Part shown: in pieces, positions 41,041 to 52,277 of the stretch | Layout of the letters: every line of letters starts with the position of its first letter | Numbering within the stretch: the first letter of the stretch is position 1 | NCBI RefSeq assembly: GCF_000717995.1 | Contig: NZ_JODM01000026.1 | Location: 51,181 to 115,180 of the forward strand | DNA: 64,000 bases | Source: Streptomyces violaceorubidus | GTDB lineage: Bacteria; Actinomycetota; Actinomycetes; Streptomycetales; Streptomycetaceae | Direction: 5' to 3' | Translations under genes and position numbers: made by a program | The notes under the pieces: model-generated | Seen by the model: the letters and a program-made list of their open reading frames with translations, nothing else | Told to the model about the DNA's origin: nothing | The model's database searches: none

Positions 41041-42132
41041 ATGACTCAGGGGGCCGGTCAGGGACCCGAGGTGGAGCGGACGGCGACGGTGCGCGACTTC
41101 CGGGTACCCGCGTACGTCCACGAGACCGCTCCGTACGCCGCCCCCGGCGCGCACGCGAGCGAGTCCGCTCCGCCCGCCGAGGAGAGGCTCGAGGAAGCCC
41201 TGCCCGAGGGCTACACGCCCACTCAGCGCGATCTGCCCGTCATCCGTCGGGGTGACACGGTCCAGGTCGACGTCGACCCCGCACCGGCCGCGGTGCAGCA
41301 GCCGGCCACCGGCCAGGGTCCCCTGTTCGTCGTCGGCGACGTGCACGGCTACCTCGACGAGCTGCTGGCCGCCCTGCGGGACAAGGGCCTCGTCGACGAA
41401 GCCGGCCAGTGGTGCGCGGGCACCTCCCGGCTGTGGTTCCTCGGCGACTTCACCGACCGCGGCCCGGACGGCATCGGCGTCATCGACCTGGTCATGCGGC
41501 TGTCCGCCGAGGCCGCCGCGGCCGGCGGCTACTGCAAGGCGCTGATGGGCAACCACGAACTGCTGCTGCTCGGCGCCAAGCGGTTCGGCGACACTCCCGT
41601 CAACTCCGGCGCGGGCACCGCCACCTTCCAGGCCGCCTGGCTGCTGAACGGCGGCCAGAAGACCGACATGGACCGCCTCCAGGACCACCACCTGCAGTGG
41701 ATGGCTCGCCTCGACGCCATGGAGGAAGTCGACGACCACCTCCTGGTCCACTCGGACGCCACCACCTACCTCGACTACGGCCGCTCCATCGAAGAGGTCA
41801 ACGACACCGTCCGCGAGACGCTCACGCGCAACGACGCGGAAGAGGTGTGGGACCTGTTCCGCAAGTTCACCAAGCGCTTCTCCTTCCGTGACGAGGGCGG
41901 CGCCGACGCGGTGCGTTCGCTGCTCGACACGTACGGCGGCACCCGGATCGTTCACGGCCACAGCCCCATCCCCTATCTGCTGGGCGAAGTCGGCTCCGAG
42001 GACGGCGAGGACGACACCCGTACCGTGATCGAGGGACCGCACGTCTACGCCGACGGCCTGGCCATCGCGATGGACGGCGGCGTGACCATGGCCGGAAAAC
42101 TGCTGGTCCAGCAACTTCCGCTGGACGTCTGA
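41041..42132 (+). CDS. calcineurin-like metallophosphatase
   Basis: A 363-residue protein. After about 95 residues of disordered N-terminus, the metallophosphoesterase domain has all five motifs: FVVGDVHGYLDEL, FLGDFTDRGPDGIGV, MGNHELLLLG, HSDATTYLDYG (His) and VHGHSPIPYL. The layout resembles bacterial PrpE/ApaH-like or Ser/Thr phosphatases (PPP type). ATG 41041 has GGAGGGG 5 nt upstream. The substrate could be phosphoprotein or a dinucleotide; the sequence does not decide. Confidence 0.9.
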   Translation: MTQGAGQGPEVERTATVRDFRVPAYVHETAPYAAPGAHASESAPPAEERLEEALPEGYTPTQRDLPVIRRGDTVQVDVDPAPAAVQQPATGQGPLFVVGDVHGYLDELLAALRDKGLVDEAGQWCAGTSRLWFLGDFTDRGPDGIGVIDLVMRLSAEAAAAGGYCKALMGNHELLLLGAKRFGDTPVNSGAGTATFQAAWLLNGGQKTDMDRLQDHHLQWMARLDAMEEVDDHLLVHSDATTYLDYGRSIEEVNDTVRETLTRNDAEEVWDLFRKFTKRFSFRDEGGADAVRSLLDTYGGTRIVHGHSPIPYLLGEVGSEDGEDDTRTVIEGPHVYADGLAIAMDGGVTMAGKLLVQQLPLDV

Positions 42133-42314
42133 GCGTTCCCCGGACGGGTTTCGCGGCGGTACCGTCCGTACAGACCGGGACCCAATTTCTGGAAACCCCC
42201 TGTCACCCTCCACCGTCACCGCTCTACCATCGGCTTATCCGTAGCAGGCTCCCCTCCGTTTCTGCCCGACGGCTCGTTGGCATGCGAGCCCCAAGCCCTA
42301 CGGAGCATCGGGGG

Positions 42315-43187
42315 ATGCACATGAACAGCGTTCCGCAGCACCTGTTGAACGAGGACCGCCAAGAGTACGAGCGGATCCTCGACGAGGCGCTGCGCTCCGC
42401 ACCACACCGCCCGGAGTTGGCCGCGGTCGGTCAGCGGCTCAACCCCGAACAACTGCGCACCATGGCACTCAACGCCACCGCCCTCATCACGGCGGCGGCC
42501 ACGACCGAGTACCAGCACTATGTGAAGGCCCGCGAGGAACTGCGCCACCCGGCGCCCTCTGCCCCCTCGTCCGCCCCGCGCGAGTCCGGCTCCCAGGAGC
42601 AGGGCACGGGCGCGGGAGGACTCGCCGCCACCATGGGCGAGATGGCCGAGGCGACCGGCGCGGGGGCCGTCGCCGTCGTCTCCGTCCTGGCACCGGTCCT
42701 GGCCGGTACCGCCGCGGCGATATTCCTGCTGGTCGGCTACCTGCTGAAGATGCTCGACCCGGGGCAGACCTTCGCGCGGACCATGCTCACCACGGGATGG
42801 GTGTTCGGCGCCGTGACCGCGGTGGCGATCCTCGTCGCCGCGGTGGGACTGCTGCTCACGGCTCTGCGCAACCGACCCTCCGCCGAGTCCGGCCTCTACA
42901 GCGCCCATGACGAGGAGGTGGCCCGCGCCAGGGAAGCCTGGCACGAGGCACTGCTCGAACGGGGCATCCTGCCCTTCCTGCGGGAGGCGCTCAGCGAACC
43001 GGGCACGGCAGCACTCAACCGCACGGAACCGGCGACCCCGAGGGGCAGCCGTATGCCGCACCTCGGCTACGGCCGTCCCGGGTTCACCAGCCCCGACGGC
43101 GGCCCCGACGCGGGCCCCCGTCCGAGCTACTCGAGTCCGGACTACAGCAGCCCGGACTTCGGTGGCCCCGAACACCGCCCCGAGTAG
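42315..43187 (+). CDS. membrane protein with two transmembrane helices
   Basis: A 290-residue protein. An N-terminal helical domain (QHLLNEDRQEYERILDEAL...TALITAAATTEYQHYV) precedes two helices (about 115-145, AVAVVSVLAPVLAGTAAAIFLLVGYLL; about 160-185, GWVFGAVTAVAILVAAVGLLL). A soluble C-terminal region ends in a repeated SSPDY/SSPDF tail. ATG 42315 or ATG 42321 is the start, after a GGGGG tract. A possible -10 TACCAT is at about 42226. No known family. Confidence 0.78.
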   Translation: MHMNSVPQHLLNEDRQEYERILDEALRSAPHRPELAAVGQRLNPEQLRTMALNATALITAAATTEYQHYVKAREELRHPAPSAPSSAPRESGSQEQGTGAGGLAATMGEMAEATGAGAVAVVSVLAPVLAGTAAAIFLLVGYLLKMLDPGQTFARTMLTTGWVFGAVTAVAILVAAVGLLLTALRNRPSAESGLYSAHDEEVARAREAWHEALLERGILPFLREALSEPGTAALNRTEPATPRGSRMPHLGYGRPGFTSPDGGPDAGPRPSYSSPDYSSPDFGGPEHRPE

Positions 43188-43211
43188 TCACCGGCACGGG
43201 CGGGCAGCGTT

Positions 43212-44747
43212 TCAGAGGATGCCCGCCCGGCCGGCGGCAGTGATCCAGGAGGGGAACTCGGACAGCAGCCGGTCGTACAGCTCCGGGTCCGGTACGGTGC
43301 CGATGTCGTCGACGGCGAAGAAGCCGACGTTGTCGACGCGGCGCCCCGGCAGGGTGTCGAACCGCTCCAGCACCCCGTAGTTGGCGCGCCCGAGCCCCAC
43401 GAACTGCCAGAAGAGCGGTTCCTCCACGGCCTCCCGCAGCTCACGCTCGATCTCGGCGTTGCGGTAGACACCGCCGTCGGAGAAGAACAGCACCAAGGTC
43501 GGGGCCGGTGCCGGGTTGTCCCGGACGAAGGCCCGGACCTCGGCGATCACCTTCTGCTCCTCGTTCTGGATGCCGACCGCCCGCATGTCGGCCTGTTCGG
43601 GGTGCAGACCCTTCTTCCTGCCCCGCCGGAACAGGCTGATCTCCCCCACGCGCACGTGCAGCCGCAGCCACTCGGGCAGCTCGCCCAGGCGCAGGTCGGG
43701 CAGGCGCGCCGGGTTGGAGGCGAAGGTCCATGCCTGCATCTCCCCGTCGTCGTCCAACTGCGCGGCGACGGCGGCCATCCGCTCCACGACGTCCGCGACG
43801 ACGCCCTTGGAGTAGAGGAAGGACATGGACCCGGAGGCGTCCAGTACGAGGATGACGCGCGCGGTGATACCGGCCGCGCCGTGCTTGGTCAGGCTGAGCG
43901 CGACCTGCTCCTTGCGCAGGGACAGCCGCTTGCGCATGTCCACGGGCAGGCGGTCCTCGCCCTGGGTGAGACGGGGGCCGGGGGCTGCCGGGGCCGGGGC
44001 GTGGGGCGGCGACGGTGGCGGCACCGGTGTGGCGGCCGACGCGGTGGGCGCCGGGGGAGCCGTCGGAGGGGCCGCCGGGGCCGCCGGGGCTGCCGGGGCG
44101 GCCGGGGCCGCCGGGGCGGCCGGGGCGGCCGGGGCGGCCGGGGCAGCCGGGGCAGCCGCCGACGGGGCGGAGGTCTGGGGCGCGGCCGTCTCCGGGGAGG
44201 CGTCGTCGTCCACGGTGATGCCGAAGTCGGTCGCCAGCCCCGCGAGCCCGGAGGCGTACCCCTGTCCGACCGCACGGAACTTCCACGCTCCCCGGCGCCG
44301 GTACAACTCGCCGCCGACCAGCGCGGTCTCCGTCCCGGCCGAGATGTCGAACCGGGCCAGTTCCGAGCCGGTGGCGGCGTCCAGCAACCTCAGCGACAGC
44401 CCCGGAACCCGGCCGAAGGAACCGCCGTCCGCCGAGGCGCACAGGACGATGCGTTCGACCACCGGCTCGACCGACCGCAGGTCCACCTCGACGGCATCGG
44501 TCGTCACTCCCGCCTCCGCGCCGGGGCCGACCCGCTTGCCCAGGTGGCCCACCGCGCCGGAGGCGTGGCGGGGCTGGTTGTAGAAGACGAAGTCACCGTC
44601 GTCCCGCACCCGTCCGGCCGAGGTGAGCAGCAGCGCGGAGGCGTCGACCTCGGGAACGCCCGGCCCGGCGGACCACACGAGTTCGGCGCGCACCGCGGGG
44701 GAGTCGACGGCGACGTTGGCACCCTTGCTCAGGGAGGTGGCTGTCAT
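43212..44747 (-). CDS. TerD-domain protein fused to a vWA domain
   Basis: A 511-residue protein. An N-terminal TerD domain (about 1-180; [41 protein letters not shown]) is joined by an Ala-Ala-Pro repeat linker (about 195-265) to a C-terminal vWA domain of the TerY/TerF type (about 295-500; [11 protein letters not shown], the MIDAS DxSxS form). TerD domains bind calcium, and Ter proteins act in tellurite, phage and stress resistance and in Streptomyces development. This gene stands alone without other ter genes nearby. Confidence 0.92.
   Translation of the reverse strand: MTATSLSKGANVAVDSPAVRAELVWSAGPGVPEVDASALLLTSAGRVRDDGDFVFYNQPRHASGAVGHLGKRVGPGAEAGVTTDAVEVDLRSVEPVVERIVLCASADGGSFGRVPGLSLRLLDAATGSELARFDISAGTETALVGGELYRRRGAWKFRAVGQGYASGLAGLATDFGITVDDDASPETAAPQTSAPSAAAPAAPAAPAAPAAPAAPAAPAAPAAPAAPPTAPPAPTASAATPVPPPSPPHAPAPAAPGPRLTQGEDRLPVDMRKRLSLRKEQVALSLTKHGAAGITARVILVLDASGSMSFLYSKGVVADVVERMAAVAAQLDDDGEMQAWTFASNPARLPDLRLGELPEWLRLHVRVGEISLFRRGRKKGLHPEQADMRAVGIQNEEQKVIAEVRAFVRDNPAPAPTLVLFFSDGGVYRNAEIERELREAVEEPLFWQFVGLGRANYGVLERFDTLPGRRVDNVGFFAVDDIGTVPDPELYDRLLSEFPSWITAAGRAGIL
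44068..44158 (-). repeat. Ala-Ala-Pro coding repeat
   Basis: About ten short GC-only units of 9 bp encode AAP-AAP in the linker of the TerD-vWA protein. The plus strand reads as iterations of GCCGGGGCG/GCCGGGGCC. Confidence 0.85.
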
Positions 44748-44894
44748 GCGTCCAGTCTGCCGAGCGGGACCCGTCGGCGGGGAGAGGGCCGACTCTGCCG
44801 CTCGTCCCTCCCCCGGCGCCGGTGCGCTCGGTCCGCGATGGGCAGGGATACGCGGTTGCCGGCGCGAGTAACGGAACCAGACGCTTTGCTCAGG

Positions 44895-45731
44895 TCAGTG
44901 TGGAGGCCGAGCCGCGCGGCTCAGGCTGCTCTGTGAGCGCAGGGCTCCCAATCTGCGGTGGTCGTCGGGGCTGGACAGGCTCTCGTCCAAGGCCAGGAGC
45001 GACAAGAGCTGCACGGTACGTCCGGCCGATGCTGCCGCCTCCAGCTTGTGATGGCCGTCGAGCAGAAAATGTGTCAGCCCCCAGTGCTCGTACTCGTCCG
45101 TCGCCTGGGGGCTCAACGCAGGCTGACAGAGATCCAGCGTCGACACCGCGACTGCTGTCGGCACCATCCCCTGCCCCATCCACTCGACGTACTCCGCGAC
45201 CCGATCCCGGTCGTTCCAGAGTGGAGGAACCATCGGTACGACGAACTCATAGAGATGTGCGGTCTCGTCGATCACCGTCTCGAACGTGCGGTAATACGGC
45301 GTGCGGGGATGCTCCGGAAGGCCCCAGAACTGGTCGGGACCCCAGGTGGCCACTTGCTCATTGCTGAAGTAGTCGCCGTCCTGCCCTGGAGTCACCAACC
45401 GTGGCTCGACCCGAAGCAACAGCGGCAGGTACTCGCCTTCCGGCAGCAAGGAGCCGAATGCCACCAGGATGCCGTCGTCCAGCACGGAGACCTGTCCGGC
45501 GAGGAGTTCTTGCATGCCTGCCAATGACAGCGTCCCGCTGGCGCCCTCAAGCCGCTGAAACAAAAACTGACACGTCCCACACCACGGGGAAAGCTCGAAC
45601 GCGGGATTCCCGTCGAGCACCAGCAACCTGCGCCGCGGTGCCGACCCCAGTTCCTGAAGCTCTGTCTCGAACCGCAACCTCGCTGCAGGCCCGGGAACTC
45701 CGAGCCTGCGCGGCTCGCCAACGATGTTCAT
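44895..45731 (-). CDS. unrecognised soluble protein, possible newcomer
   Basis: A 278-residue soluble protein with no family that I recognise. It has a Cys pair (SPWCGTCQFLFQRL) near residue 50, an acidic centre rich in aromatic residues (GPDQFWGLPEHPRTPYYRTF) and a later HWGLTHFLLDGHHKLEAAA segment. The last motif resembles the DGHHR/K-A segment of ParB/Srx-like folds, so a sulfiredoxin/ParB-like nuclease or binding fold is possible (inference). ATG 45731 is preferred over the open frame 39 bp upstream. GC is lower than in its neighbours, which suggests transfer into the TerD-thiC gap. Confidence 0.75.
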   Translation of the reverse strand: MNIVGEPRRLGVPGPAARLRFETELQELGSAPRRRLLVLDGNPAFELSPWCGTCQFLFQRLEGASGTLSLAGMQELLAGQVSVLDDGILVAFGSLLPEGEYLPLLLRVEPRLVTPGQDGDYFSNEQVATWGPDQFWGLPEHPRTPYYRTFETVIDETAHLYEFVVPMVPPLWNDRDRVAEYVEWMGQGMVPTAVAVSTLDLCQPALSPQATDEYEHWGLTHFLLDGHHKLEAAASAGRTVQLLSLLALDESLSSPDDHRRLGALRSQSSLSRAARPPH

Positions 45732-45880
45732 CACGCCCACGACCGTACGAGCGGTGCGACCACATACCAAAGGGGCTCTTCACCACGGAGCGCGGCTGCT
45801 CCTGCGCAACACTGTGGTGCTGCCCGGGGGCCGGGCAGCGCCGTTCACATCAGGCGCCGCCCCGCCACCCGCTCACTCCC

Positions 45881-47903
<2,023 letters not shown>

Positions 47904-47978
47904 AAAGGTGCCTCCACGCTAACGCCCATTCGGGCGCGGTGAACAGAGGGCCCCCCTTGTTCTTGCGATGATCGGGCG

Positions 47979-49511
47979 GTGACCACACCGCAGCCCCCCT
48001 CCTTCCCGCCGCACCGACCCCGCCGCGGGCCGAACGCCGAAGGGGGCGACGGCCGGACAGCCGGCCACGTCCCCGTCGTCGCTCACGGCGCGAACGACGG
48101 CAGACACGAGGCTGGTCACGGTCACGGTGCGGGTGACCACGGGCACGGTGCGGGAGGCGGGTACGGTTCCGGCGACGGTCACGGTGCCGGCGGCGGACAC
48201 GGGCACTCGCACGCGCACGGTCCGGCGGCCCCCGTCTCCCGGCATCTGCGGAAGGTCATCGCCGCGATCCTGATCCCCTTCGCCGCGGCCGTGCTGGTCG
48301 GACTCGCGGTGCTGTGGCCGGGCGGCGCACCGCCGCACGAGCGCACCGGGGTCGGCTTCGACCGCCAGACACAGCAGGCCACCGTCACCAAGGTGGTGGA
48401 GCTGAGCTGCCAGTCCGTCAACGCCTCGGGCGGCACCCCGACCGGCGACACGTCGACCGCCGAGGGCTCCTCCGCGGTGCAGCAGGCGAAGGGCGAGTGC
48501 AAGCGGGCGACCATCCGCGTCGACACCGGCGACGACAAGGGCCGTACGTTCGAGGAGATCGTGCAGCCGGACCAGTCACGGCAGTTGCACGAGGGCCAGG
48601 AGGTGGTGGTCGCCTACGAGCCCTCCGCGCCCAAGGACCTGCAGTACTCGGTGACCGACATCAACCGCCGGCTCCCCCTGGCCCTCCTGGCGGGCATCTT
48701 CGCCCTCGCCGTCGTGGTCGTCGGACGGCTGCGCGGCCTGATGGCACTGGTGTCGCTGGCCCTCAGCTTCCTGCTGCTGAACTTCTTCATCCTGCCCGCC
48801 ATCCTGCAGGGCTCGAACCCACTGGTCGTGGCGGTGATCGGGTCCAGCGCCATCATGCTGATCGCGTTGTACCTGTGCCACGGGCTGTCGGCCCGCACAT
48901 CCGTGGCGGTGCTCGGCACCTTGATCTCGCTGTTGCTCATCGGTGTGCTCGGGTCGCTCTTCATCGGCTGGGCCGCGCTCACCGGCAACACGGACGACAA
49001 CACCGGCCTCATCCACGGCCTGTACCCGTCGATCGACATGAGCGGTCTGCTCCTCGCCGGGGTCATCATCGGTTCGCTCGGTGTCCTCGACGACGTGACG
49101 GTCACCCAGACGTCGGCGGTCTGGGAACTGCACGAGGCCAACCCGACGATGGGCTGGCGCGGCCTGTACCGCGCGGGCATCCGCATCGGCCGCGACCACA
49201 TCGCCTCGGTCGTGAACACGCTCGTCCTGGCCTATGCGGGCGCCGCGCTGCCCCTGCTGCTGCTGTTCTCGATCGCGCAGAGCGGGGTGGGAACGGTCGC
49301 CAACAGCGAACTGGTCGCGGAGGAGATCGTGCGGACGCTGGTCGGCTCGATCGGCCTGGTGGCGTCCGTGCCGGTTACCACGGCCCTCGCCGCCCTGGTC
49401 GTCTCGGCGGACCGGCCGGCCCAAGGAGCGGCCCCGGCGGCAGGAGCCACGGCGGCTGCGGGTACGGGTGCTCCGGCACGTGGGGGGCGGGGCCGTCGCC
49501 GTAAGCGCTGA
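47979..49511 (+). CDS. YibE/F-family membrane protein with His-rich N-terminus
   Basis: A 510-residue membrane protein. The cytoplasmic N-terminus (about 40-85) is packed with His and Gly (GHGHGAGDHGHG and similar), a possible metal-binding tail. One helix (about 93-113) leads to an extracytoplasmic domain, and the YibE/F domain follows with about seven helices (LALLAGIFALAVVVVGRLRG, FFILPAILQGSNPLVVAV, VLDDVTVTQTSAVWELHEANP). The family function is unknown. GTG 47979 lies 6 nt after GATGAT, a possible -10, so the transcript may be leaderless. It is divergent from thiC. Confidence 0.9.
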   Translation: MTTPQPPSFPPHRPRRGPNAEGGDGRTAGHVPVVAHGANDGRHEAGHGHGAGDHGHGAGGGYGSGDGHGAGGGHGHSHAHGPAAPVSRHLRKVIAAILIPFAAAVLVGLAVLWPGGAPPHERTGVGFDRQTQQATVTKVVELSCQSVNASGGTPTGDTSTAEGSSAVQQAKGECKRATIRVDTGDDKGRTFEEIVQPDQSRQLHEGQEVVVAYEPSAPKDLQYSVTDINRRLPLALLAGIFALAVVVVGRLRGLMALVSLALSFLLLNFFILPAILQGSNPLVVAVIGSSAIMLIALYLCHGLSARTSVAVLGTLISLLLIGVLGSLFIGWAALTGNTDDNTGLIHGLYPSIDMSGLLLAGVIIGSLGVLDDVTVTQTSAVWELHEANPTMGWRGLYRAGIRIGRDHIASVVNTLVLAYAGAALPLLLLFSIAQSGVGTVANSELVAEEIVRTLVGSIGLVASVPVTTALAALVVSADRPAQGAAPAAGATAAAGTGAPARGGRGRRRKR

Positions 49512-49559
49512 GGCGCCCGGCGAAGCGTTACGCCACCGCCTCGGGACTGCCGTAACGGT

Positions 49560-49997
49560 TCAGCCCGCGCTCTGTTCCTCCGCCAGGATGCGGTCCAGGG
49601 CTTCGTCGAGATGGCTGTCGAAGTCGGCGAGCGCACCCTCCTGACCGAGGGGCACCAGCTTGTCGGTACGGTCGAGGAAGGCCACGAGGGGCGCGGCCGA
49701 GGAACGGAACAGCGCCTGGTCGCTGCCGACCTGGAGGCGGATCAGCACCTCGGCCAGTGGCTCGGGGTCGACCGGTGCGATGCGCACATCACCGTCACCG
49801 CACGGCCGGCCCACTCCGTCGACCAGCAACTCCCTGCCGAAGGCCCAGGTCACCGGCGCGTCTCCGGGCAGATGGAAGGTCAGGCGTACGGCATAGGGAT
49901 CCCGGGTCTCGTAGCGCAGTTCCACCGGGATGCGGAAAGACAGTTCCTCGGACACGAGAAAGCTCATCATGACCTCTGCCTGTACGGACTCGCCCAT
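49560..49997 (-). CDS. ssgA: SsgA, sporulation-specific division activator
   Basis: A 145-residue SALP-family protein, MGESVQAEVMMSFLVSEELSF onward, with VELRYETRDPYAVRLTFHLPG and VTWAFGRELLVDG. By recall the N-terminal 35 residues are nearly identical to S. coelicolor SsgA, and the length matches. SsgA helps place SsgB and thereby FtsZ for sporulation septa in aerial hyphae. It lies 100 bp downstream of its regulator gene ssgR on the same strand, the classical arrangement. A GGGGTAGG tract lies upstream of the ATG. Confidence 0.96.
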   Translation of the reverse strand: MGESVQAEVMMSFLVSEELSFRIPVELRYETRDPYAVRLTFHLPGDAPVTWAFGRELLVDGVGRPCGDGDVRIAPVDPEPLAEVLIRLQVGSDQALFRSSAAPLVAFLDRTDKLVPLGQEGALADFDSHLDEALDRILAEEQSAG

Positions 49998-50097
49998 TCG
50001 CCTACCCCGTCATTCGCCGTCGACTGTCCGGGAATCAAACCTCTAACACTGATGGCATCTTGCTCAACGTACACACCAGATCACAAGGAGTGAGTTT

Positions 50098-50946
50098 TCA
50101 GATACTGATAGAGAGGGCGAGCGAGCCCAGACGCCGCCCCACTTCGTGCTGCAGGCGCTGCGCCGCGGGCAGCAGCCGGTCCGCCTGGTGGAGGGGCAGT
50201 GAGATGGCCATCGTGGCGGCCGTGGTGCCGACGGTGATCGGGATCGCCGCGCAGACCGTCCCCAGTGCGTACTCCTGACGTTCGATCACCGGAGCCATCC
50301 GGCGCAGGCGTTCCAGCCGCCTCAGCAGGCTGTGTCCGTCACGCACCGTGTACGGCGTGAGCGGCTGCACCGGGTAACGGTCCAGATGGTCGTGGCGGGC
50401 GTCCTCGTCGAGTTGGGAGAGCAGGCACTGCCCGATGGCGTGCGCGTGCCCCGTCTCGCGGAAGTCCGCCCACTCATCGACCGCCGGATTGCCCGGGGTG
50501 TCGGAGACGCACATAACCTCGATCTCGCCGTCCCGGTACATGGCGTAGTACACGGGGACGCCGATCGCGTCCCGCCAGCGCGCCATGGTGTCCACCACCG
50601 TGCTGCGACGTTTCTGCTCGGCCCCGCTGCTGCCCAGCCGCTCGGCGGCCTCGCCGAGGAAGAACAGGCCCTTCTCCCGGCGCAGATACCCCTCGTGCAC
50701 CAGGGTGCGCAGCAGGTGGTACGCCGTGGGCAGCGCCAGCCCCGTCTCTCGGGCCAGTTGCTTGGCGGGGGCTCCGTAGTGGTGCTCGGCGACGCACTCG
50801 AGCAGGCGCACCGCCCGCTGCACGGAGCCGATCAGCGTCGCGGAAGGCGGGTCGGCGGAGGACGGTGCGGGAGGTGTCCCGGGCGTCGAGCAGGGCTGCA
50901 CGGGGAGGCTGTGCAGCTGAGCGAATGCGGTGTCGGCCGTGGCCAA
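50098..50946 (-). CDS. ssgR: SsgR, IclR-type activator of ssgA
   Basis: A 282-residue IclR-family regulator. The HTH (about 40-100) contains LIGSVQRAVRLLECVAEHHYGAPAKQLA and GLALPTAYHLLRTLVHEGYL. The effector domain follows, with SLDTPGN-like VCVSDTPGNPAV and AIGQCLLSQL. It precedes ssgA, and in S. coelicolor SsgR activates ssgA (established knowledge). The frame opens with TTG at 50946 (TTGGCCACGGCC) preceded by GGGAG 6 nt upstream; no ATG or GTG lies in frame nearby, so TTG is the likely start. Confidence 0.93.
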   Translation of the reverse strand: MATADTAFAQLHSLPVQPCSTPGTPPAPSSADPPSATLIGSVQRAVRLLECVAEHHYGAPAKQLARETGLALPTAYHLLRTLVHEGYLRREKGLFFLGEAAERLGSSGAEQKRRSTVVDTMARWRDAIGVPVYYAMYRDGEIEVMCVSDTPGNPAVDEWADFRETGHAHAIGQCLLSQLDEDARHDHLDRYPVQPLTPYTVRDGHSLLRRLERLRRMAPVIERQEYALGTVCAAIPITVGTTAATMAISLPLHQADRLLPAAQRLQHEVGRRLGSLALSISI

Positions 50947-51141
50947 GGGTCACTCCCGGAACGCGAGGTGGCAGCCCGTGCGGAGAACACGGGTGGGGGT
51001 GTGCGCCGTTCGCGGGGTCGCCCCCACGTGGAGTTCCGGACTCTAACCGCCGGTCACCGCTCACCGACGGCCCGTCCGGGAAACTTCCCTCGCCCGAGGG
51101 AACCGGTGGTTCCTGTTACCGCCACCGGTGTCCCACGGCTC

Positions 51142-51354
51142 TCACCAGTCGCTGCGCGACGACGAGCTCGACGTGAACTTGCGTACGACGTAGATCAGTC
51201 CGCCGACGAGCGCGACGAAGACCAGCAGCTTGAACAGCAGTCCGATCACGAACCCGACCACGCTGGCGATCAGTCCGCCGAACACGACCAGGGCGATGAC
51301 CGGCACCGCGATCCACTTCACCCACCACGGCAGTCCCGTGAAGATCTCTCGCAT
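51142..51354 (-). CDS. small membrane protein (DUF5326-like)
   Basis: A 70-residue protein, MREIFTGLPWWVKWIAVPVIAL onward, that is almost entirely two hydrophobic helices (WIAVPVIALVVFGGLIASVVGF and LLFKLLVFVALVGGLIYVV) with a basic and Ser-rich tail. It matches small conserved Streptomyces membrane proteins of the DUF5326 type. The longer frame upstream is not protein-like. An AAGG/AGGG purine tract precedes the ATG. Confidence 0.82.
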   Translation of the reverse strand: MREIFTGLPWWVKWIAVPVIALVVFGGLIASVVGFVIGLLFKLLVFVALVGGLIYVVRKFTSSSSSRSDW

Positions 51355-51517
51355 CGCCCTAGCCCTTACCTTTCGGGAATCCTGGGGTGTCCTGAGGAGT
51401 CCTGAGTGAGTCCTCCGGCGTCCTGCACTCGATGCTAGGGCCGCGAGCGCCACGACAGGGGCCCCACGTCCCTTGTCTGCCCCTGACCGATCCCCTAGGG
51501 AACCCTGGGGCCGGGCC

Positions 51518-51835
51518 TCAGCTCTCCGGGGGAGAGAACACCACGAGAACCCGCAGGTCCTCGCTGATGTGATGGAACTTGTGGGCCACCCCGGCCGGCA
51601 CGTAGACCACGCTGCCGCGGGCGACCTGGGTGGTCTCCATGCCGACGGTGATCGCGGCCCGGCCGCTCACCACGAGGTACACCTCGTCCTGCGCGTGCGG
51701 CTTCTGCGGGTCGGTCGTCCCCGCGTCGAGGGCGTACAGGCCGACCGACATGTTCCGCTCCCGCAGGAACTGCAGATAGGCACCGTCGTTGGCGGCGCGC
51801 TCCGCCTCCAGTTCGTCCAGCCGGAATGCCTTCAT
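51518..51835 (-). CDS. small cupin-domain protein
   Basis: A 105-residue single-domain cupin. Motif 1 is KPHAQDEVYLVVSGRAAI, motif 2 VPAGVAHKFHH. The His and Glu ligands suggest a bound metal. The substrate is unknown. It is divergent from the gene at 51895. Confidence 0.88.
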   Translation of the reverse strand: MKAFRLDELEAERAANDGAYLQFLRERNMSVGLYALDAGTTDPQKPHAQDEVYLVVSGRAAITVGMETTQVARGSVVYVPAGVAHKFHHISEDLRVLVVFSPPES

Positions 51836-51894
51836 CGCCTCGTCCGCCCCTGCCTCACCGTTCGTGCCCGATCGCGTCTGCCACGATCAGACAC

Positions 51895-52272
51895 ATGAAG
51901 AATTTCCTAGTCAAGACGATCGCCAACGCGGGCGCCCTCGCGGTCGCCGTGTGGCTGCTCGACAAGATCACCCTGACCGGGGGCAGCACCGGGGAGAAGG
52001 CGGTCACCCTGATCGTGGTGGCCCTGGTGTTCGGCCTGGTCAACATGGTGGTGAAGCCGATCGTGCAGGTGCTGACCTTCCCGCTGTTCATCCTGACCCT
52101 CGGCCTGTTCACGCTGGTGGTCAACGCGCTGATGCTCTTGCTCACGTCGTGGGTGGCCGACAAGCTCGACGTGAGCTTCCACGTCGACGGGTTCTGGACC
52201 GCCGTCCTGGGCGGCCTGATCATCTCGATCGTCTCCTGGGCCCTCAACGCGTTCCTGCCCGACGGGGACTGA
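51895..52272 (+). CDS. phage-holin family IV/YvlD membrane protein
   Basis: A 125-residue membrane protein with four hydrophobic helices. It starts MKNFLVKTIANAGALAVAVWLLD and includes VALVFGLVNMVVKPIVQVLTFPL and LGLFTLVVNALMLLLTSWVAD, the signature of the YvlD/Tmp family. The protein's role is unknown; the family name does not mean it is phage-derived. It is the first gene of an apparent operon with ptpA, 5 bp apart. Confidence 0.88.
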   Translation: MKNFLVKTIANAGALAVAVWLLDKITLTGGSTGEKAVTLIVVALVFGLVNMVVKPIVQVLTFPLFILTLGLFTLVVNALMLLLTSWVADKLDVSFHVDGFWTAVLGGLIISIVSWALNAFLPDGD

Positions 52273-52277
52273 TCCCG

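Noticed and set aside
43212..44747. A full tellurite-resistance operon
   Set aside because: Only one gene with TerD and vWA domains is present; no terA, terB, terC or terZ neighbour is seen.
51895..52272. A phage holin or prophage remnant
   Set aside because: The YvlD-type membrane protein is a chromosomal family and its neighbours are core genes; there are no phage genes.
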